A DNA stretch of 53,913 bases from Candidatus Heritagella gallinarum (GCA_904394685.1 CAJFNK010000006.1:1-53913); one strand, 5' to 3'. Positions 27,457-35,590 are shown, counted from the first letter of the stretch. Numbers and translations: made by a program. The notes: a model not told the origin generated them from the sequence alone.

Positions 27457-27538
27457 ACAATTCTCAGAAAAACACAACATTTCTATTACACAATCAAAGA
27501 AAGGGATTCCCAACCAGAAAAAGGAAAAGGAGAATTTT

Positions 27539-28297
27539 ATGGAGGCAAAACATAACCCGCTTTTTGAACAAGCCCGGCAGCGTGGATTGACACAGCCCAC
27601 GCCGGAGCTGGGAATCGGCACACTGGGAGAAAAGCGGCTTCATGCCATTCTCAAGTTGTTTTATCAGCCGGACGCATCACTTCACGAACGAAAAATTGGG
27701 CGCATGACCGCCGACGCCATCCTGAACGACGGCTCCATTCTGGAAATTCAAACCGGGAGTTTTTCTTCTCTGCGAAAAAAACTCCCGGTATTCCTTGCCT
27801 GTGGGCCAGTGCATCTGGTCGCCCCGGTGATAGCGGAAAAATGGGTCTGTTGGGTGTCACCCGAAACCGGGGAAATTCTCTCCCGGCGGCGTTCCCCTAA
27901 ACGATACGCTCCCATTGACCTTGCACGGGAATTGAACACTATCCGGGAATTTTTGTCCCATCCGGATCTGACCGTCCATTTCCCATTCCTGACAGCCGAG
28001 GAATACCGACTGCTGGACGGCTGGGGAAACGGCGGGAAACGTGGTTCCAGCCGGTATGAACGCATCCCTCTTGCGCTGCTGGAAGAATGGGTGATGGAAA
28101 CCCCGGCCGCCTATGTCTGCTTGCTGCCTTCAAATCTTCCCGAACGCTTTACCACAAAAGAATTGCAGCACAGCGCCCGGATTTCAAGCCGGTGCGCCTA
28201 TGCAGCGGCTGCGCTTTTCCGTTCCTTGGATATTATAGAAGAAGCGGGGACGCAGGGGCGTGCCAGACTCTATCAACTTAAAAAGCAGAACAACTAA
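27539..28297 (+). CDS. Unrecognised protein: nuclease-like core plus winged helix
   Basis: I do not recognise a named family for this 252-residue protein. The first 120 residues read like a PD-(D/E)XK nuclease core: GTLGEKRLHAILK helix, then a HERKIGRMTADAIL strand with Asp59, then GSILEIQT with Glu69-x-Gln71 and SFSSLRKKL. An ExQ in place of ExK is known from CoiA-like and related nucleases. Residues 200-249 look like a winged helix (FTTKELQHSARISSRCAYAA, then a short hairpin). It may therefore act on DNA, possibly as a host housekeeping or repair factor. AAGGAG precedes the ATG. It is a single gene with a terminator. Confidence 0.6.
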   Translation: MEAKHNPLFEQARQRGLTQPTPELGIGTLGEKRLHAILKLFYQPDASLHERKIGRMTADAILNDGSILEIQTGSFSSLRKKLPVFLACGPVHLVAPVIAEKWVCWVSPETGEILSRRRSPKRYAPIDLARELNTIREFLSHPDLTVHFPFLTAEEYRLLDGWGNGGKRGSSRYERIPLALLEEWVMETPAAYVCLLPSNLPERFTTKELQHSARISSRCAYAAAALFRSLDIIEEAGTQGRARLYQLKKQNN

Positions 28298-28336
28298 ACC
28301 GCCTGACAGGAAACAACTCCTGCCAGGCGGTTTTCT
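28297..28336 (+). terminator. Terminator after the nuclease-like gene
   Basis: An interrupted stem (AACCGCCTGaCAGG with CCTGcCAGGCGGTT, 8-base loop) is followed by TTTTC. It starts at the stop codon. Confidence 0.8.
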
Positions 28337-28361
28337 ATGTGTATTTTATAGCGCACAGATG

Positions 28362-28550
28362 TTATTGCTCAGAATGTCCCACAAAAATTCCGACAACCGC
28401 CAGAATCAGACCGAGCCACGAAAGAACATAACATAAAACAACTGATATTCCTCCGGCCACACCCACGAATCCCAGCAAAAAAGAAAAGAGTATGCAGGCA
28501 ATTCCCAACAATTGAATTTGGATTCCAGTCATCCTGGTTGAATTTTTCAA
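28362..28550 (-). CDS. Small two-helix membrane protein
   Basis: A 62-residue hydrophobic protein with two membrane helices (about residues 12-33 and 37-57) and a short polar tail (GHSEQ). I find no known family. The start is taken as TTG at 28550 because AAAGGTGG lies 7 bases upstream; an ATG at 28532 is the alternative. It has a strong promoter of its own and an unusually long leader (about 170 bases). The lysC terminator lies upstream, so it is an independent unit. Base use is more AT-rich than that of its neighbours. Confidence 0.65.
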   Translation of the reverse strand: MKNSTRMTGIQIQLLGIACILFSFLLGFVGVAGGISVVLCYVLSWLGLILAVVGIFVGHSEQ

Positions 28551-28727
28551 AACACTCCCACCTTTCAGCGAATTATAAAATCACACCTCAAAGCTAGAAG
28601 TCAAAAAACCCTTTTTCACTTGTCATATTTGCTCCATCAGACAATGAAAAATTAACATTTAAAGAGATAGCGTTTCTTGAAACTCTTTATGGTTCACTGG
28701 AACCACCCCTTATTCTCTAGTATCTTA
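28551..28727 (-). promoter_or_regulatory. Structured leader of the small membrane protein gene, with possible tiny ORF
   Basis: No gene of normal size is present from 28551 to 28869. Reading the minus strand after the promoter there are two hairpins: GGTTC-CAGT-GAACC, and AAAGAG...CTCTTT enclosing TTTC-AA-GAAA. Downstream is a tiny reading frame, ATG at about 28636 (MTSEKGFFDF, stop), with GGAG 5 bases before it. The set suggests control at the leader but nothing matches a riboswitch class I know. Confidence 0.4.
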
Positions 28728-28756
28728 ATTATAAGCATTATTCAAAGCAAAGTCAA
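28728..28756 (-). promoter_or_regulatory. Promoter of the small membrane protein gene
   Basis: Minus strand: TTGACT, 17 bases, perfect TATAAT, one of the strongest promoters in the window. Confidence 0.8.
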
Positions 28757-28814
28757 TTTACATAAAAATAATTAATATTTTTTAATAATACGGGTTGTGA
28801 TTTTAAATACATAC

Positions 28815-28845
28815 TGAAAAAGAGCTGCCGTCAGGCAGCCCTCTC
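28815..28845 (-). terminator. Terminator of the threonine operon after lysC
   Basis: A stem GGGCTGCC-TGAC-GGCAGCTC is followed on the minus strand by TTTTTC, 25 bases after the lysC stop. Confidence 0.85.
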
Positions 28846-28869
28846 TCAGAGAATTGTTACTTTTATTTT

Positions 28870-30090
28870 TTATGCTTTCATTGCTTCTGCAAAGAACTTG
28901 TTGTGTACGGCAGTTACGGCCTTGTCTGCATCCTCAGCGGCAATCAGCACAGAAATCTTAATCTCGCTGGTGGAGATCATCTGGATGTTAATGTTGGCCT
29001 CAAACATGGCCTCGAACATCTCGGCAGCCACACCGGGATGGCTCTCCATGCCGGCGCCCACGATGGACACCTTTGCGACATTCTCATCATACACCACGCT
29101 GGATGCGCCGAGGGCTTCTGCATAGGGATTCAGCATCTCGATGGCAGCCTTCAGATTGTCCTGTCCCACCGTAAAGCTGATATCTTTGGTGCCGTTACGT
29201 CCCACAGACTGCAAAATAATATCCACGTTGATATTTTTGGCGGAGAGCTTGGAGAAAATTCTAAAAGCCAGGCCGGGCTTATCCGGCACGCCGATAATCG
29301 AGATCCGTGCAATATTTTCGTCCTTTGCTACGCCGCTGATGAGCATCTTTTCCACTTTGTTTTCCTCCTTCACGATGGTACCCGGTACTCTGGAAAGGCT
29401 GGACAGCACTTCCAGTTCAATATTATATTTTTTTGCCATTTCAACAGAACGGTTATTGAGAACCTGCGCTCCCAGTGTTGCCAGCTCCAGCATTTCATCA
29501 TACGAAATGGTGGAGAGCTTTTTGGCGCCCGGAACTTTTCTGGGGTCAGCTGTGAAAACACCTTCCACATCGGTATAAATCTGGCACAGGTCGGCGTGCA
29601 TCACGGCCGCAATCGCCACGGCGCTGGTGTCAGAGCCGCCACGTCCCAGCGTAGTCATGTCGTCATAGCGATTGATGCCCTGAAAGCCTGTTACGATGAC
29701 AATGTTTTTCTTATCCAGTTCCTTGCGGATACGGTCGGGGATCACCCGCTTGATACGGGCGTTTCCATAGGCGGAGGATGTTACAAAACCAGCCTGCCAG
29801 CCCAACAGGGAAACCACCGGGAATCCCATCTTCTCAATTGCCATGGCCAGCAAAGAGGCCGATATCTGCTCACCGGCGGTCAGCAGCATATCCATTTCCC
29901 GCTTGGAAGCGTCCGGATTGATTTCCTGCGCTTTGGCAATCAGGTCGTCGGTAGTGTCGCCCTGTGCGGAAACCACCACTACCAGATCATTGCCCTCTTT
30001 ATACTTGCTGGTGACGATATCCGCCACATTGAAAACCCGCTCCGCATTGGCCACGGAGGAGCCTCCGAATTTCTGTACAATCAAGCTCAT
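28870..30090 (-). CDS. lysC: Aspartate kinase
   Basis: Aspartokinase phosphorylates aspartate, the entry step to threonine, methionine and lysine. The kinase domain begins VQKFGGSSVANAERV and contains TLGRGGSDTSAVAIA. Two ACT domains follow (about residues 255-405, VPDKPGLAFRIFSKL and GAGMESHPGVAAEMFEAM), typical of the feedback-inhibited class of about 400 residues with alpha/beta readings. In bacilli such genes can have an internal start giving a beta subunit; I did not see clear evidence here. It is last in the ACT-hom-thrB-lysC operon, 20 bases after thrB, so threonine is the likely effector. Confidence 0.96.
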   Translation of the reverse strand: MSLIVQKFGGSSVANAERVFNVADIVTSKYKEGNDLVVVVSAQGDTTDDLIAKAQEINPDASKREMDMLLTAGEQISASLLAMAIEKMGFPVVSLLGWQAGFVTSSAYGNARIKRVIPDRIRKELDKKNIVIVTGFQGINRYDDMTTLGRGGSDTSAVAIAAVMHADLCQIYTDVEGVFTADPRKVPGAKKLSTISYDEMLELATLGAQVLNNRSVEMAKKYNIELEVLSSLSRVPGTIVKEENKVEKMLISGVAKDENIARISIIGVPDKPGLAFRIFSKLSAKNINVDIILQSVGRNGTKDISFTVGQDNLKAAIEMLNPYAEALGASSVVYDENVAKVSIVGAGMESHPGVAAEMFEAMFEANINIQMISTSEIKISVLIAAEDADKAVTAVHNKFFAEAMKA

Positions 30091-30110
30091 GTCTTCTTTC
30101 CCTCACTCTC

Positions 30111-31007
30111 TTACTCAATCACGATCCTTGCGCCCTCAGAATCGGCACAAAGGATCTCCGTCTGCCAGCCGGTAATGCCCTTTTCTTCCAGATGGGAAGC
30201 CGCATGAGCGATAAACTCATCTGCATGGGCGGCGTCTACAAAAGCAATAATGGTGGGGCCTGCGCCACTGACATAAGTGCCCAGAGAGCCCAGCTCATAG
30301 GTCATTCGGAACACCTGGTCATAATGGTCGATCAGCCCACAGCGGTACGGCTGGTGCAGTTTATCCTGCACGGCCACCCGCAGGTTGCCCAGATTGCCGG
30401 AGAACAGCGAGGCCGTCATCAAAGCCGAACGGGAAAGGTTATAGACAGCGTCTGCACGGGAATAGGCTTCCGGCAGCACCGAACGGGCCTTTTCGGTTTT
30501 CAGCTCAAAAGGCGGAACCAGCACCGCAAAACGGATTTTATCGGAAACGGGAACGCTTACGCTGTATACCCGTTTGCCTTCGATGGCAGAAGTCACCAAC
30601 CCGCCGGCGATGGCCGGGGAGGTGTTGTCGGGGTGGCCTTCAATCTGTGCCGCCAGATTGATGAGATCTTCCTGAGAAAGAGGATTTCCCAGCATCCGGT
30701 TTGCCCCCAGGATGCCCGCCACAATACAGGCGGAGCTGCTGCCTAGTCCCCTGGCCATGGGGATATTGTTTTCCTGAAGGATTTTCAGGCCGGGCAGCTT
30801 GTGGCCGCAAGTTTCATAAAGATAATTGGCGGCCCAGAAAATCAGGTTCGAGGTATCGGTTGGAATTTTGGTTTTGTCCACCGATGAGATCTCCACGGAG
30901 TCCCATTCCTCCATCCACACCCGGTTGTATTTATTTAATGCAATTCCCAGTGCGTCAAAGCCGGAGCCAAGGTTGGCACTGGTGGCAGGCACTTCAATGC
31001 GTATCAT
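30111..31007 (-). CDS. thrB: Homoserine kinase
   Basis: A GHMP-fold kinase that makes O-phosphohomoserine, the substrate of threonine synthase. The start RIEVPATSANLGSGFDALG, the ATP-binding loop ARGLGSSSACIVAG and the C-terminal GAGPTIIAF motif are all present. The length of 298 is normal. It lies between hom and lysC in the operon. thrC is not in the window. Confidence 0.96.
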   Translation of the reverse strand: MIRIEVPATSANLGSGFDALGIALNKYNRVWMEEWDSVEISSVDKTKIPTDTSNLIFWAANYLYETCGHKLPGLKILQENNIPMARGLGSSSACIVAGILGANRMLGNPLSQEDLINLAAQIEGHPDNTSPAIAGGLVTSAIEGKRVYSVSVPVSDKIRFAVLVPPFELKTEKARSVLPEAYSRADAVYNLSRSALMTASLFSGNLGNLRVAVQDKLHQPYRCGLIDHYDQVFRMTYELGSLGTYVSGAGPTIIAFVDAAHADEFIAHAASHLEEKGITGWQTEILCADSEGARIVIE

Positions 31008-31047
31008 ATCGTATCAACATCCTATTCTTATGGTTTTGAAATGGTTC

Positions 31048-32292
31048 TCAGAAATCTGCTACCCGGACGGTGGACTCCACCTTTACGCCCAGTTTTTCCA
31101 GCTGTTCCAGCTTTTCACGGATTTCTTTTTCCTTCATTTCACGGGTAACAAAGGCCAGTTCGTTGCGGGGAGCATCCTTTCTCGAAAGCTGCTGCACGCC
31201 GCCAAACAGGGCATCGGCTGTTCCCAGCGCTACCGAAGCGTTTTCTGCGGTTGCCCGCACATACATGGGCACCGTATCCTCCAGATAATCCTCCACATAA
31301 TCCGGAGAACCGTCTTCCCAGAACAGATACTTTCTGGCCTTGAGATGCTTCACACAGTCGATGACATCTGCCACCACGGCGCTGGCGGTGGGAAGCTTAC
31401 CAGCTCCCTTTCCATAGAACACCACATCGCCGGTGGAATCGCCACGCACCAGAATCCCGTTGAACACATCGTCCACATTGGAAAGCTGGCTGTCACGGTC
31501 GATAAACATGGGACAACAGATAATCTGGATTTTTCCATTCTCCTGCATCTTCACACGGCCGATCAGCTTGATTACGCCGCCCCAGCTTTCTGCATATTCC
31601 ACGTCTGCCAGGGTCAGGTTCTGAATCCCCTCGGTATGTACCTGTTCAGGATACACATGACGGCCAAAAGCCAGCGAAGCCAGAATACAAATCTTGCGGC
31701 AGGCATCGTGGCCCTCCACATCCGCAGCCGGGTTGCGCTCCGCATAGCCCAGCTTCTGAGCGAGTGCCAGTGCATCGTCAAAATTCATCTGCTCCCGAAT
31801 CATCTTGGTCAGGATAAAGTTGGTGGTGCCGTTAAGGATACCGGCAATCCCGATCACATCGTTGGCAGCCAGACACTGGCTGATAGGACGGATGATGGGG
31901 ATACCGCCGCCTACACTGGCCTCAAACAGGAAGTTCAGGTTGTTTTCCTGTGCAATCGCCAACAGCTCGGCACCTTTGGCCGCCACCAGCTCTTTATTGG
32001 AGGTCACGACGCTCTTGCCGTTCTCCAAGCAGGCTTTTACATAGTCAAATGCTGGATGCAGGCCGCCCATAACCTCGACAACGATCTGGACTTCCGGGTC
32101 TTGAAGAATTACGTTGAAGTCCTTCGTAAAGCGACCGGCAAAAGGGCTGTCGGGAAAATCCCGAAGATCCAGGATATATTTGATCCGGATTTCTTCTTTT
32201 GCACGTTTGGCGATGCTGTCTACATGCTCCCGCAGAACCTCTCCCACGCCGGAGCCTACCACGCCAAACCCCATGATTGCAATTTTAACCAT
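31048..32292 (-). CDS. hom: Homoserine dehydrogenase
   Basis: This NAD(P)-dependent enzyme reduces aspartate semialdehyde to homoserine. The Rossmann loop GFGVVGSGVGEVL starts the protein, the catalytic region contains GGIPIIRPISQCLAANDV and ILNGTTNFIL, and a C-terminal ACT domain (about residues 335-414) gives threonine feedback. GGAGAGGTG precedes the ATG. The gene lies 43 bases after the ACT regulator gene and 40 bases before thrB. Confidence 0.96.
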   Translation of the reverse strand: MVKIAIMGFGVVGSGVGEVLREHVDSIAKRAKEEIRIKYILDLRDFPDSPFAGRFTKDFNVILQDPEVQIVVEVMGGLHPAFDYVKACLENGKSVVTSNKELVAAKGAELLAIAQENNLNFLFEASVGGGIPIIRPISQCLAANDVIGIAGILNGTTNFILTKMIREQMNFDDALALAQKLGYAERNPAADVEGHDACRKICILASLAFGRHVYPEQVHTEGIQNLTLADVEYAESWGGVIKLIGRVKMQENGKIQIICCPMFIDRDSQLSNVDDVFNGILVRGDSTGDVVFYGKGAGKLPTASAVVADVIDCVKHLKARKYLFWEDGSPDYVEDYLEDTVPMYVRATAENASVALGTADALFGGVQQLSRKDAPRNELAFVTREMKEKEIREKLEQLEKLGVKVESTVRVADF

Positions 32293-32335
32293 CTATAACA
32301 CCTCTCCTACTCTCTGTTATCCCACTCAATCATCC

Positions 32336-32776
32336 TTATTTATCGGAGATACTGTCTATGCTCAGCACGCCGTCTACCTGTTTAAGATGTTCCAGCAGCT
32401 CCTCTACCGAGGAGTCCATTCGATCTACCCTGGCCGAAATGGAAACCAGCGCACGCCCGTTTACCGGGATATTCTGGTTAATGGTCAGGATGTTGGCGCC
32501 CGTGGCATACATCGCAGAGATCAGCGACATCAGGACACCGGGACGATCCAGCAGCACGGCCTGTATGGTAATCATCTGACTGCTTAATTTTCGATTATAG
32601 GGATAAACTGCGTCCTTATACTTATAAAACACGCTTCGGGAAATCCCCGCCATGCGTACCGCTTCTGATGTGCTGGAGGCTTCTCCATTCAAAAGAAATT
32701 GTTTTGCCTGGATGACTTTTCCAAACACTTCGGGTAACACATTCTGTTCGACTAAAAGATAGGTTGCGTTCTTCAT
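32336..32776 (-). CDS. ACT domain protein UPF0735 (PheB-like)
   Basis: A 146-residue protein of the UPF0735/PheB family: a helix-turn-helix-like N-terminal half (GEASSTSEAVRMAGISRSVFYKY) and an ACT domain (ITIQAVLLDRPGVLMSLISAM). Proteins of this family commonly precede homoserine dehydrogenase and are suspected amino-acid sensing regulators of the pathway. As first gene of the operon it could control the operon itself in response to threonine or an aromatic amino acid; that is inference. Confidence 0.9.
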   Translation of the reverse strand: MKNATYLLVEQNVLPEVFGKVIQAKQFLLNGEASSTSEAVRMAGISRSVFYKYKDAVYPYNRKLSSQMITIQAVLLDRPGVLMSLISAMYATGANILTINQNIPVNGRALVSISARVDRMDSSVEELLEHLKQVDGVLSIDSISDK

Positions 32777-32815
32777 TGTTCACCACCTACATACGATTGT
32801 GTTTCAGTAATGAAC

Positions 32816-32844
32816 AGTTTAGCACAGCTGTTCTGATTTTTCAA
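32816..32844 (-). promoter_or_regulatory. Promoter of the ACT-hom-thrB-lysC operon
   Basis: Minus strand: TTGAAA, 17 bases, TAAACT, about 40 bases before the ATG. The leader is too short for a T-box or lysine riboswitch. Confidence 0.75.
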
Positions 32845-32906
32845 TAGGCATCCATTGCGTTTTTTTTCAAATTTTATGTGAAAATTGTATATTTTTACAA
32901 CAGAGT

Positions 32907-32942
32907 ATAAAAAAACAGCCATCCCTGTTGGGATGGCTGTTT
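32907..32942 (-). terminator. Terminator of the tRNA-Gly gene
   Basis: A perfect 12-base-pair stem (AACAGCCATCCC, 4-base loop) is followed on the minus strand by a run of seven T. It starts right at the encoded CCA end. Confidence 0.9.
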
Positions 32943-33018
32943 TGGAGCGGACGACGAGGCTCGAACTCGCTACCTCCACCTTGGCAAGGTGGCGCTCTAC
33001 CAGATGAGCTACGTCCGC
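32943..33018 (-). tRNA. tRNA-Gly (anticodon GCC), CCA encoded
   Basis: The cloverleaf folds completely: acceptor GCGGACG/CGTCCGC with a T discriminator, D arm with TAGCTCA and GGTAGAGC, anticodon stem CCACC/GGTGG around TTGCCAA, and T arm with GTTCGAGCC. The anticodon GCC reads GGC and GGU glycine codons. The 3' CCA is in the gene. Total length is 76. It is a single tRNA gene with its own promoter and terminator. Confidence 0.97.
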
Positions 33019-33039
33019 ATGTCAAACGGAACGTTTGCT

Positions 33040-33068
33040 ATTATACCGGAAAGAAACAGGATTGTCAA
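33040..33068 (-). promoter_or_regulatory. Promoter of tRNA-Gly
   Basis: Minus strand: consensus TTGACA, 17 bases, consensus TATAAT, the only perfect sigma-A promoter besides that of cutC in this window. Confidence 0.9.
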
Positions 33069-33324
33069 TACCCAATTTACAATTTTTTATTCTTTTTTTA
33101 AATCGGAAAATCGACCGTATCTGTGCAATTTCGCCACTTTACAGAACCTGATTTTGTACGTTGATGTCTTGTGTGATTTTTTCACATATCACAGGTTTAT
33201 TTTTGGCAATCGCTATAATAATAATGATAACTTATACAAAACCGCTGATAAGGCTCCGGCGGTTCGGTTTCCAAATATGCAATCGTGTGTATTGCATGTA
33301 TTTTTATAAAAAGGAGAAGGTGCC
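33069..33324. promoter_or_regulatory. Intergenic region before the XRE gene, with a TGTGA-N5-TCACA palindrome
   Basis: About 306 bases separate the tRNA gene from the XRE gene. Apart from the tRNA promoter the stretch holds an AT-rich region, a palindrome TGTGA-N5-TCACA at 33172-33186 with a third TCACA copy at 33189-33193, and a TATAAT at 33214-33219 lacking a good -35 box. The palindrome just upstream of the likely -10 may be the autoregulatory operator of the XRE protein. Confidence 0.45.
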
Positions 33325-33801
33325 ATGCTAAATCGCAACCAGGGAGATAAGCTCCGCTGCGCCCGTGAAAGTTCGGGTTTTACCCAGCAACAGGTGGCCT
33401 CCGCCTTGAATATTGACCGTTCCACCTATGCGTCCTATGAAATCGGAAGAAGCCAGCCCAACGCCACTACGCTTGTGATGCTCTCCAAAATCTTCAACAC
33501 ACCCATTGAGGAGCTTCTGGACGATGAACTGACCCTTACCTATGTACAGGACATTGGAAGGGATAAATTTTCATCCGCTTCCCATTCCTATACGGGTACC
33601 GGGGTCAATAACCGCTATCTCTCCACACTGCCCCGTTCCAGCCACATTTATGATCTTTCGAAGGATGAACACGCCATGCTGTGCCTGTATCGGGCTGCTT
33701 CCAAAGAAATGCGGAAAGAGATTATTGATTATGCGGAATCACTTTTGCACCAGAAAAACGAAAAGCAACAGCCAAACGAAAATCCGGAAAATACTCCTTG
33801 A
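33325..33801 (+). CDS. XRE family helix-turn-helix regulator
   Basis: A 158-residue transcription regulator with an N-terminal Cro/CI-type helix-turn-helix (residues 8-62: KLRCARESSGFTQQQVASAL, YASYEIGRSQPNATTL). The remaining 95 residues contain a polar linker and a helical end (DEHAMLCLYRAASKEMRKEI) but no known effector domain. AAGGAGAAGGTG precedes the ATG. It is a single gene, and no toxin or prophage genes lie beside it, so a chromosomal housekeeping regulator is more likely than a phage repressor. Confidence 0.88.
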   Translation: MLNRNQGDKLRCARESSGFTQQQVASALNIDRSTYASYEIGRSQPNATTLVMLSKIFNTPIEELLDDELTLTYVQDIGRDKFSSASHSYTGTGVNNRYLSTLPRSSHIYDLSKDEHAMLCLYRAASKEMRKEIIDYAESLLHQKNEKQQPNENPENTP

Positions 33802-33906
33802 TTTTTCTATGACATAACATCATTATTACACAGGAAAACGACTACCTCCTCCCATATAAATAGCAAAAATTCCTGCTTTTGGTTGGGTTTTCTGTGAAGT
33901 TTCCGC

Positions 33907-33935
33907 TTTAAAACGTCAGTACATTGTGGTATACT
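33907..33935 (+). promoter_or_regulatory. Promoter of the DUF4364 gene
   Basis: TTTAAA, 17 bases, TATACT, 50 bases before the GTG start. Confidence 0.6.
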
Positions 33936-33985
33936 GATAAAAAGCGCCTGAAAATCCAGGTGGATGTTGTAGGGGGAATTTACCT

Positions 33986-34576
33986 GTGGAATATGATACC
34001 TTTACAGCCGGGGTCGGGCCCGGCGGTCTTCGAACCAAAAACGATATTCGTGTTCTGCTCTGTTACCTGCTGGCCAGCGTAGGGGCTCCCCTGCCTCAGG
34101 AAGATATCCTTTCCATCCTGCAGGAATATGATCTCGCCAATTATTTTGAAATTATGGATACCCTTTCGGATCTTCAGTCAAAAGGTCTGATCCAGGCTTC
34201 GCAGGAATTTCCCGGCTGTGTAACCACCACCCAACAAGGGCGGGAGGTCGCCCGCCAGCTGGATGTGACGCTGCCGATTTCGATCCGTGAAAAAACCGTT
34301 GGAGCGGCCATGAACCTGCTGGCAAGAGCCAAGCGGGAACAGGAAAACCGGGTGGAGATTAAAAAGAACGAAAAGGGATATTCGGTTACCTGCCATGTAT
34401 CCGACGGAGAAATGGATCTTCTTGCATTTACACTTTATGCCCCTGACCGCTATCAGGCGAATCAGATCAAGAAGAATTTCCACCGGAACCCGGAAATCGT
34501 ATACCGGGCTGTGCTGGCCGCCGTAACCGGCAGCCGTGACCTCGCCGCCGACGCCCTGCGCCGGATCACCTCATAA
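33986..34576 (+). CDS. DUF4364 family protein
   Basis: A 196-residue protein of the DUF4364 family, found in clostridia. The N-terminal half looks like a winged helix (KNDIRVLLCYLLASVGAPL, then ILQEYDLANYFEIMDTLSDL and SKGLIQ), as in PadR or MarR-type regulators; the C-terminal half is a mixed alpha/beta domain. The function is unknown but DNA binding is plausible. Start is GTG, 9 bases after AGGGGG. Its stop overlaps the convergent HAD gene by 6 bases. Confidence 0.85.
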   Translation: MEYDTFTAGVGPGGLRTKNDIRVLLCYLLASVGAPLPQEDILSILQEYDLANYFEIMDTLSDLQSKGLIQASQEFPGCVTTTQQGREVARQLDVTLPISIREKTVGAAMNLLARAKREQENRVEIKKNEKGYSVTCHVSDGEMDLLAFTLYAPDRYQANQIKKNFHRNPEIVYRAVLAAVTGSRDLAADALRRITS

Positions 34577-35398
34577 CAGATAGGTTTCTACCGCCAGTGC
34601 GGCGCCTTCCTCCTCACAGGAAGCAGTCACCGCATCGGCGGCTTTTTTTGCTTCCGGGGTGCCATTTCCCATCGCAATAGAAAACCCAGCAAATTCGAGC
34701 ATCGCAATATCGTTGCCATTGTCTCCGATTGCAACAGTCTGCTCTTGTGGAATCCCCAGTGCCGAGCAAAGTCCACGCAAGCCTGCCCCTTTATCACAGT
34801 TCCCGGCGTTGATCTCCAGATTATCCGGCACCGAGGAGGTGAGCTTTAGTCCTCCCATGGCCTCCAGGCGCTGCCAAAGCTCCCGACGGATAGCTTCCGG
34901 CAAAAACGGAAGATTGATTTTTTCGGGACAGACTCCTTTTTCCAGTACAGTTTTTCGCAAACTCTCTACCAGAGTGTAATCCTTTTTGAGGAACATCAGC
35001 TTTTCTTTGGGAAATCCAAACTTTTCCACCGCCATTTTGGGAGCATCCTGCTGCGTAACCGCATTGCCATGGGCATAATATTCCACATAGATCGGGTATT
35101 CTTCCAGAAGTTCCAGCACAGCAGCTGCCTGTTGGGTAGAAATCAGGCATGAAAACAGCAACTCATCGCTTTTCAAGTCATAAACCGCCGCCCCGTTGGA
35201 GGTAATGGCATATCGGATAAAAGGAAGCTGCCGCAGGCTTTGCGGCAAAAAATTCTTCATCCGGCCGGTAGCCGGTACGATCTCGATTCCGGCTTTCGCA
35301 GCTTTCTCTAGAGAAGCGGCCGCCCGGCTTGAAAGGATACCACCCTTTTGCAGCATGGTTCCGTCCAGATCAAACGCAAATAGTTTATACTGATTCAA
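34571..35398 (-). CDS. Cof-type HAD family phosphatase
   Basis: A haloacid-dehalogenase hydrolase of the Cof (IIB) subfamily, typically a sugar-phosphate or cofactor phosphatase. Motif I is FAFDLDGTML with the nucleophile and acid Asp, motif II is TSNGAAV, and motif IV is AIGDNGNDIAMLEFAG. The cap domain lies between. The substrate cannot be told. I chose the TTG at 35398 (NQYKLFAFDLDG) because AAGGAG sits 8 bases before it; a GTG at 35407 lies in that site. Confidence 0.92.
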   Translation of the reverse strand: MNQYKLFAFDLDGTMLQKGGILSSRAAASLEKAAKAGIEIVPATGRMKNFLPQSLRQLPFIRYAITSNGAAVYDLKSDELLFSCLISTQQAAAVLELLEEYPIYVEYYAHGNAVTQQDAPKMAVEKFGFPKEKLMFLKKDYTLVESLRKTVLEKGVCPEKINLPFLPEAIRRELWQRLEAMGGLKLTSSVPDNLEINAGNCDKGAGLRGLCSALGIPQEQTVAIGDNGNDIAMLEFAGFSIAMGNGTPEAKKAADAVTASCEEEGAALAVETYLL

Positions 35399-35427
35399 TC
35401 CCGTCACTCCTTTTTTCGACTTTCACT

Positions 35428-35436
35428 ATTATAACA
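35428..35436 (-). promoter_or_regulatory. Extended -10 element before the HAD gene
   Basis: Minus strand TGTTATAAT, an extended -10 motif, lies 30 bases before the start. No good -35 box is at the usual distance; a TTGACA occurs only 9 bases upstream and cannot serve. Confidence 0.5.
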
Positions 35437-35590
35437 TGTCCCTGTCAAAAGCTGACGGATTTTTGCGAAAAAAGTTAGAAACGGACAGAGGGTGGAAAAA
35501 AGGGTCTATGAAATTTGTGAAGAAAACAAAAGACAACTTCTGTGAAATATGCTATAATATAGGTTGCCACACTTTGGAAATATCCGTTGC

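Noticed and set aside
32777-32904. T-box, lysine or threonine riboswitch before the ACT-hom-thrB-lysC operon
   Set aside because: The leader after the promoter is only about 40 bases with no T-box motif, so there is no room.
35433-35448. TTGACA as -35 box for the HAD gene
   Set aside because: The distance to TATAAT is only 9 bases; the extended -10 (TGTTATAAT) is the better explanation.
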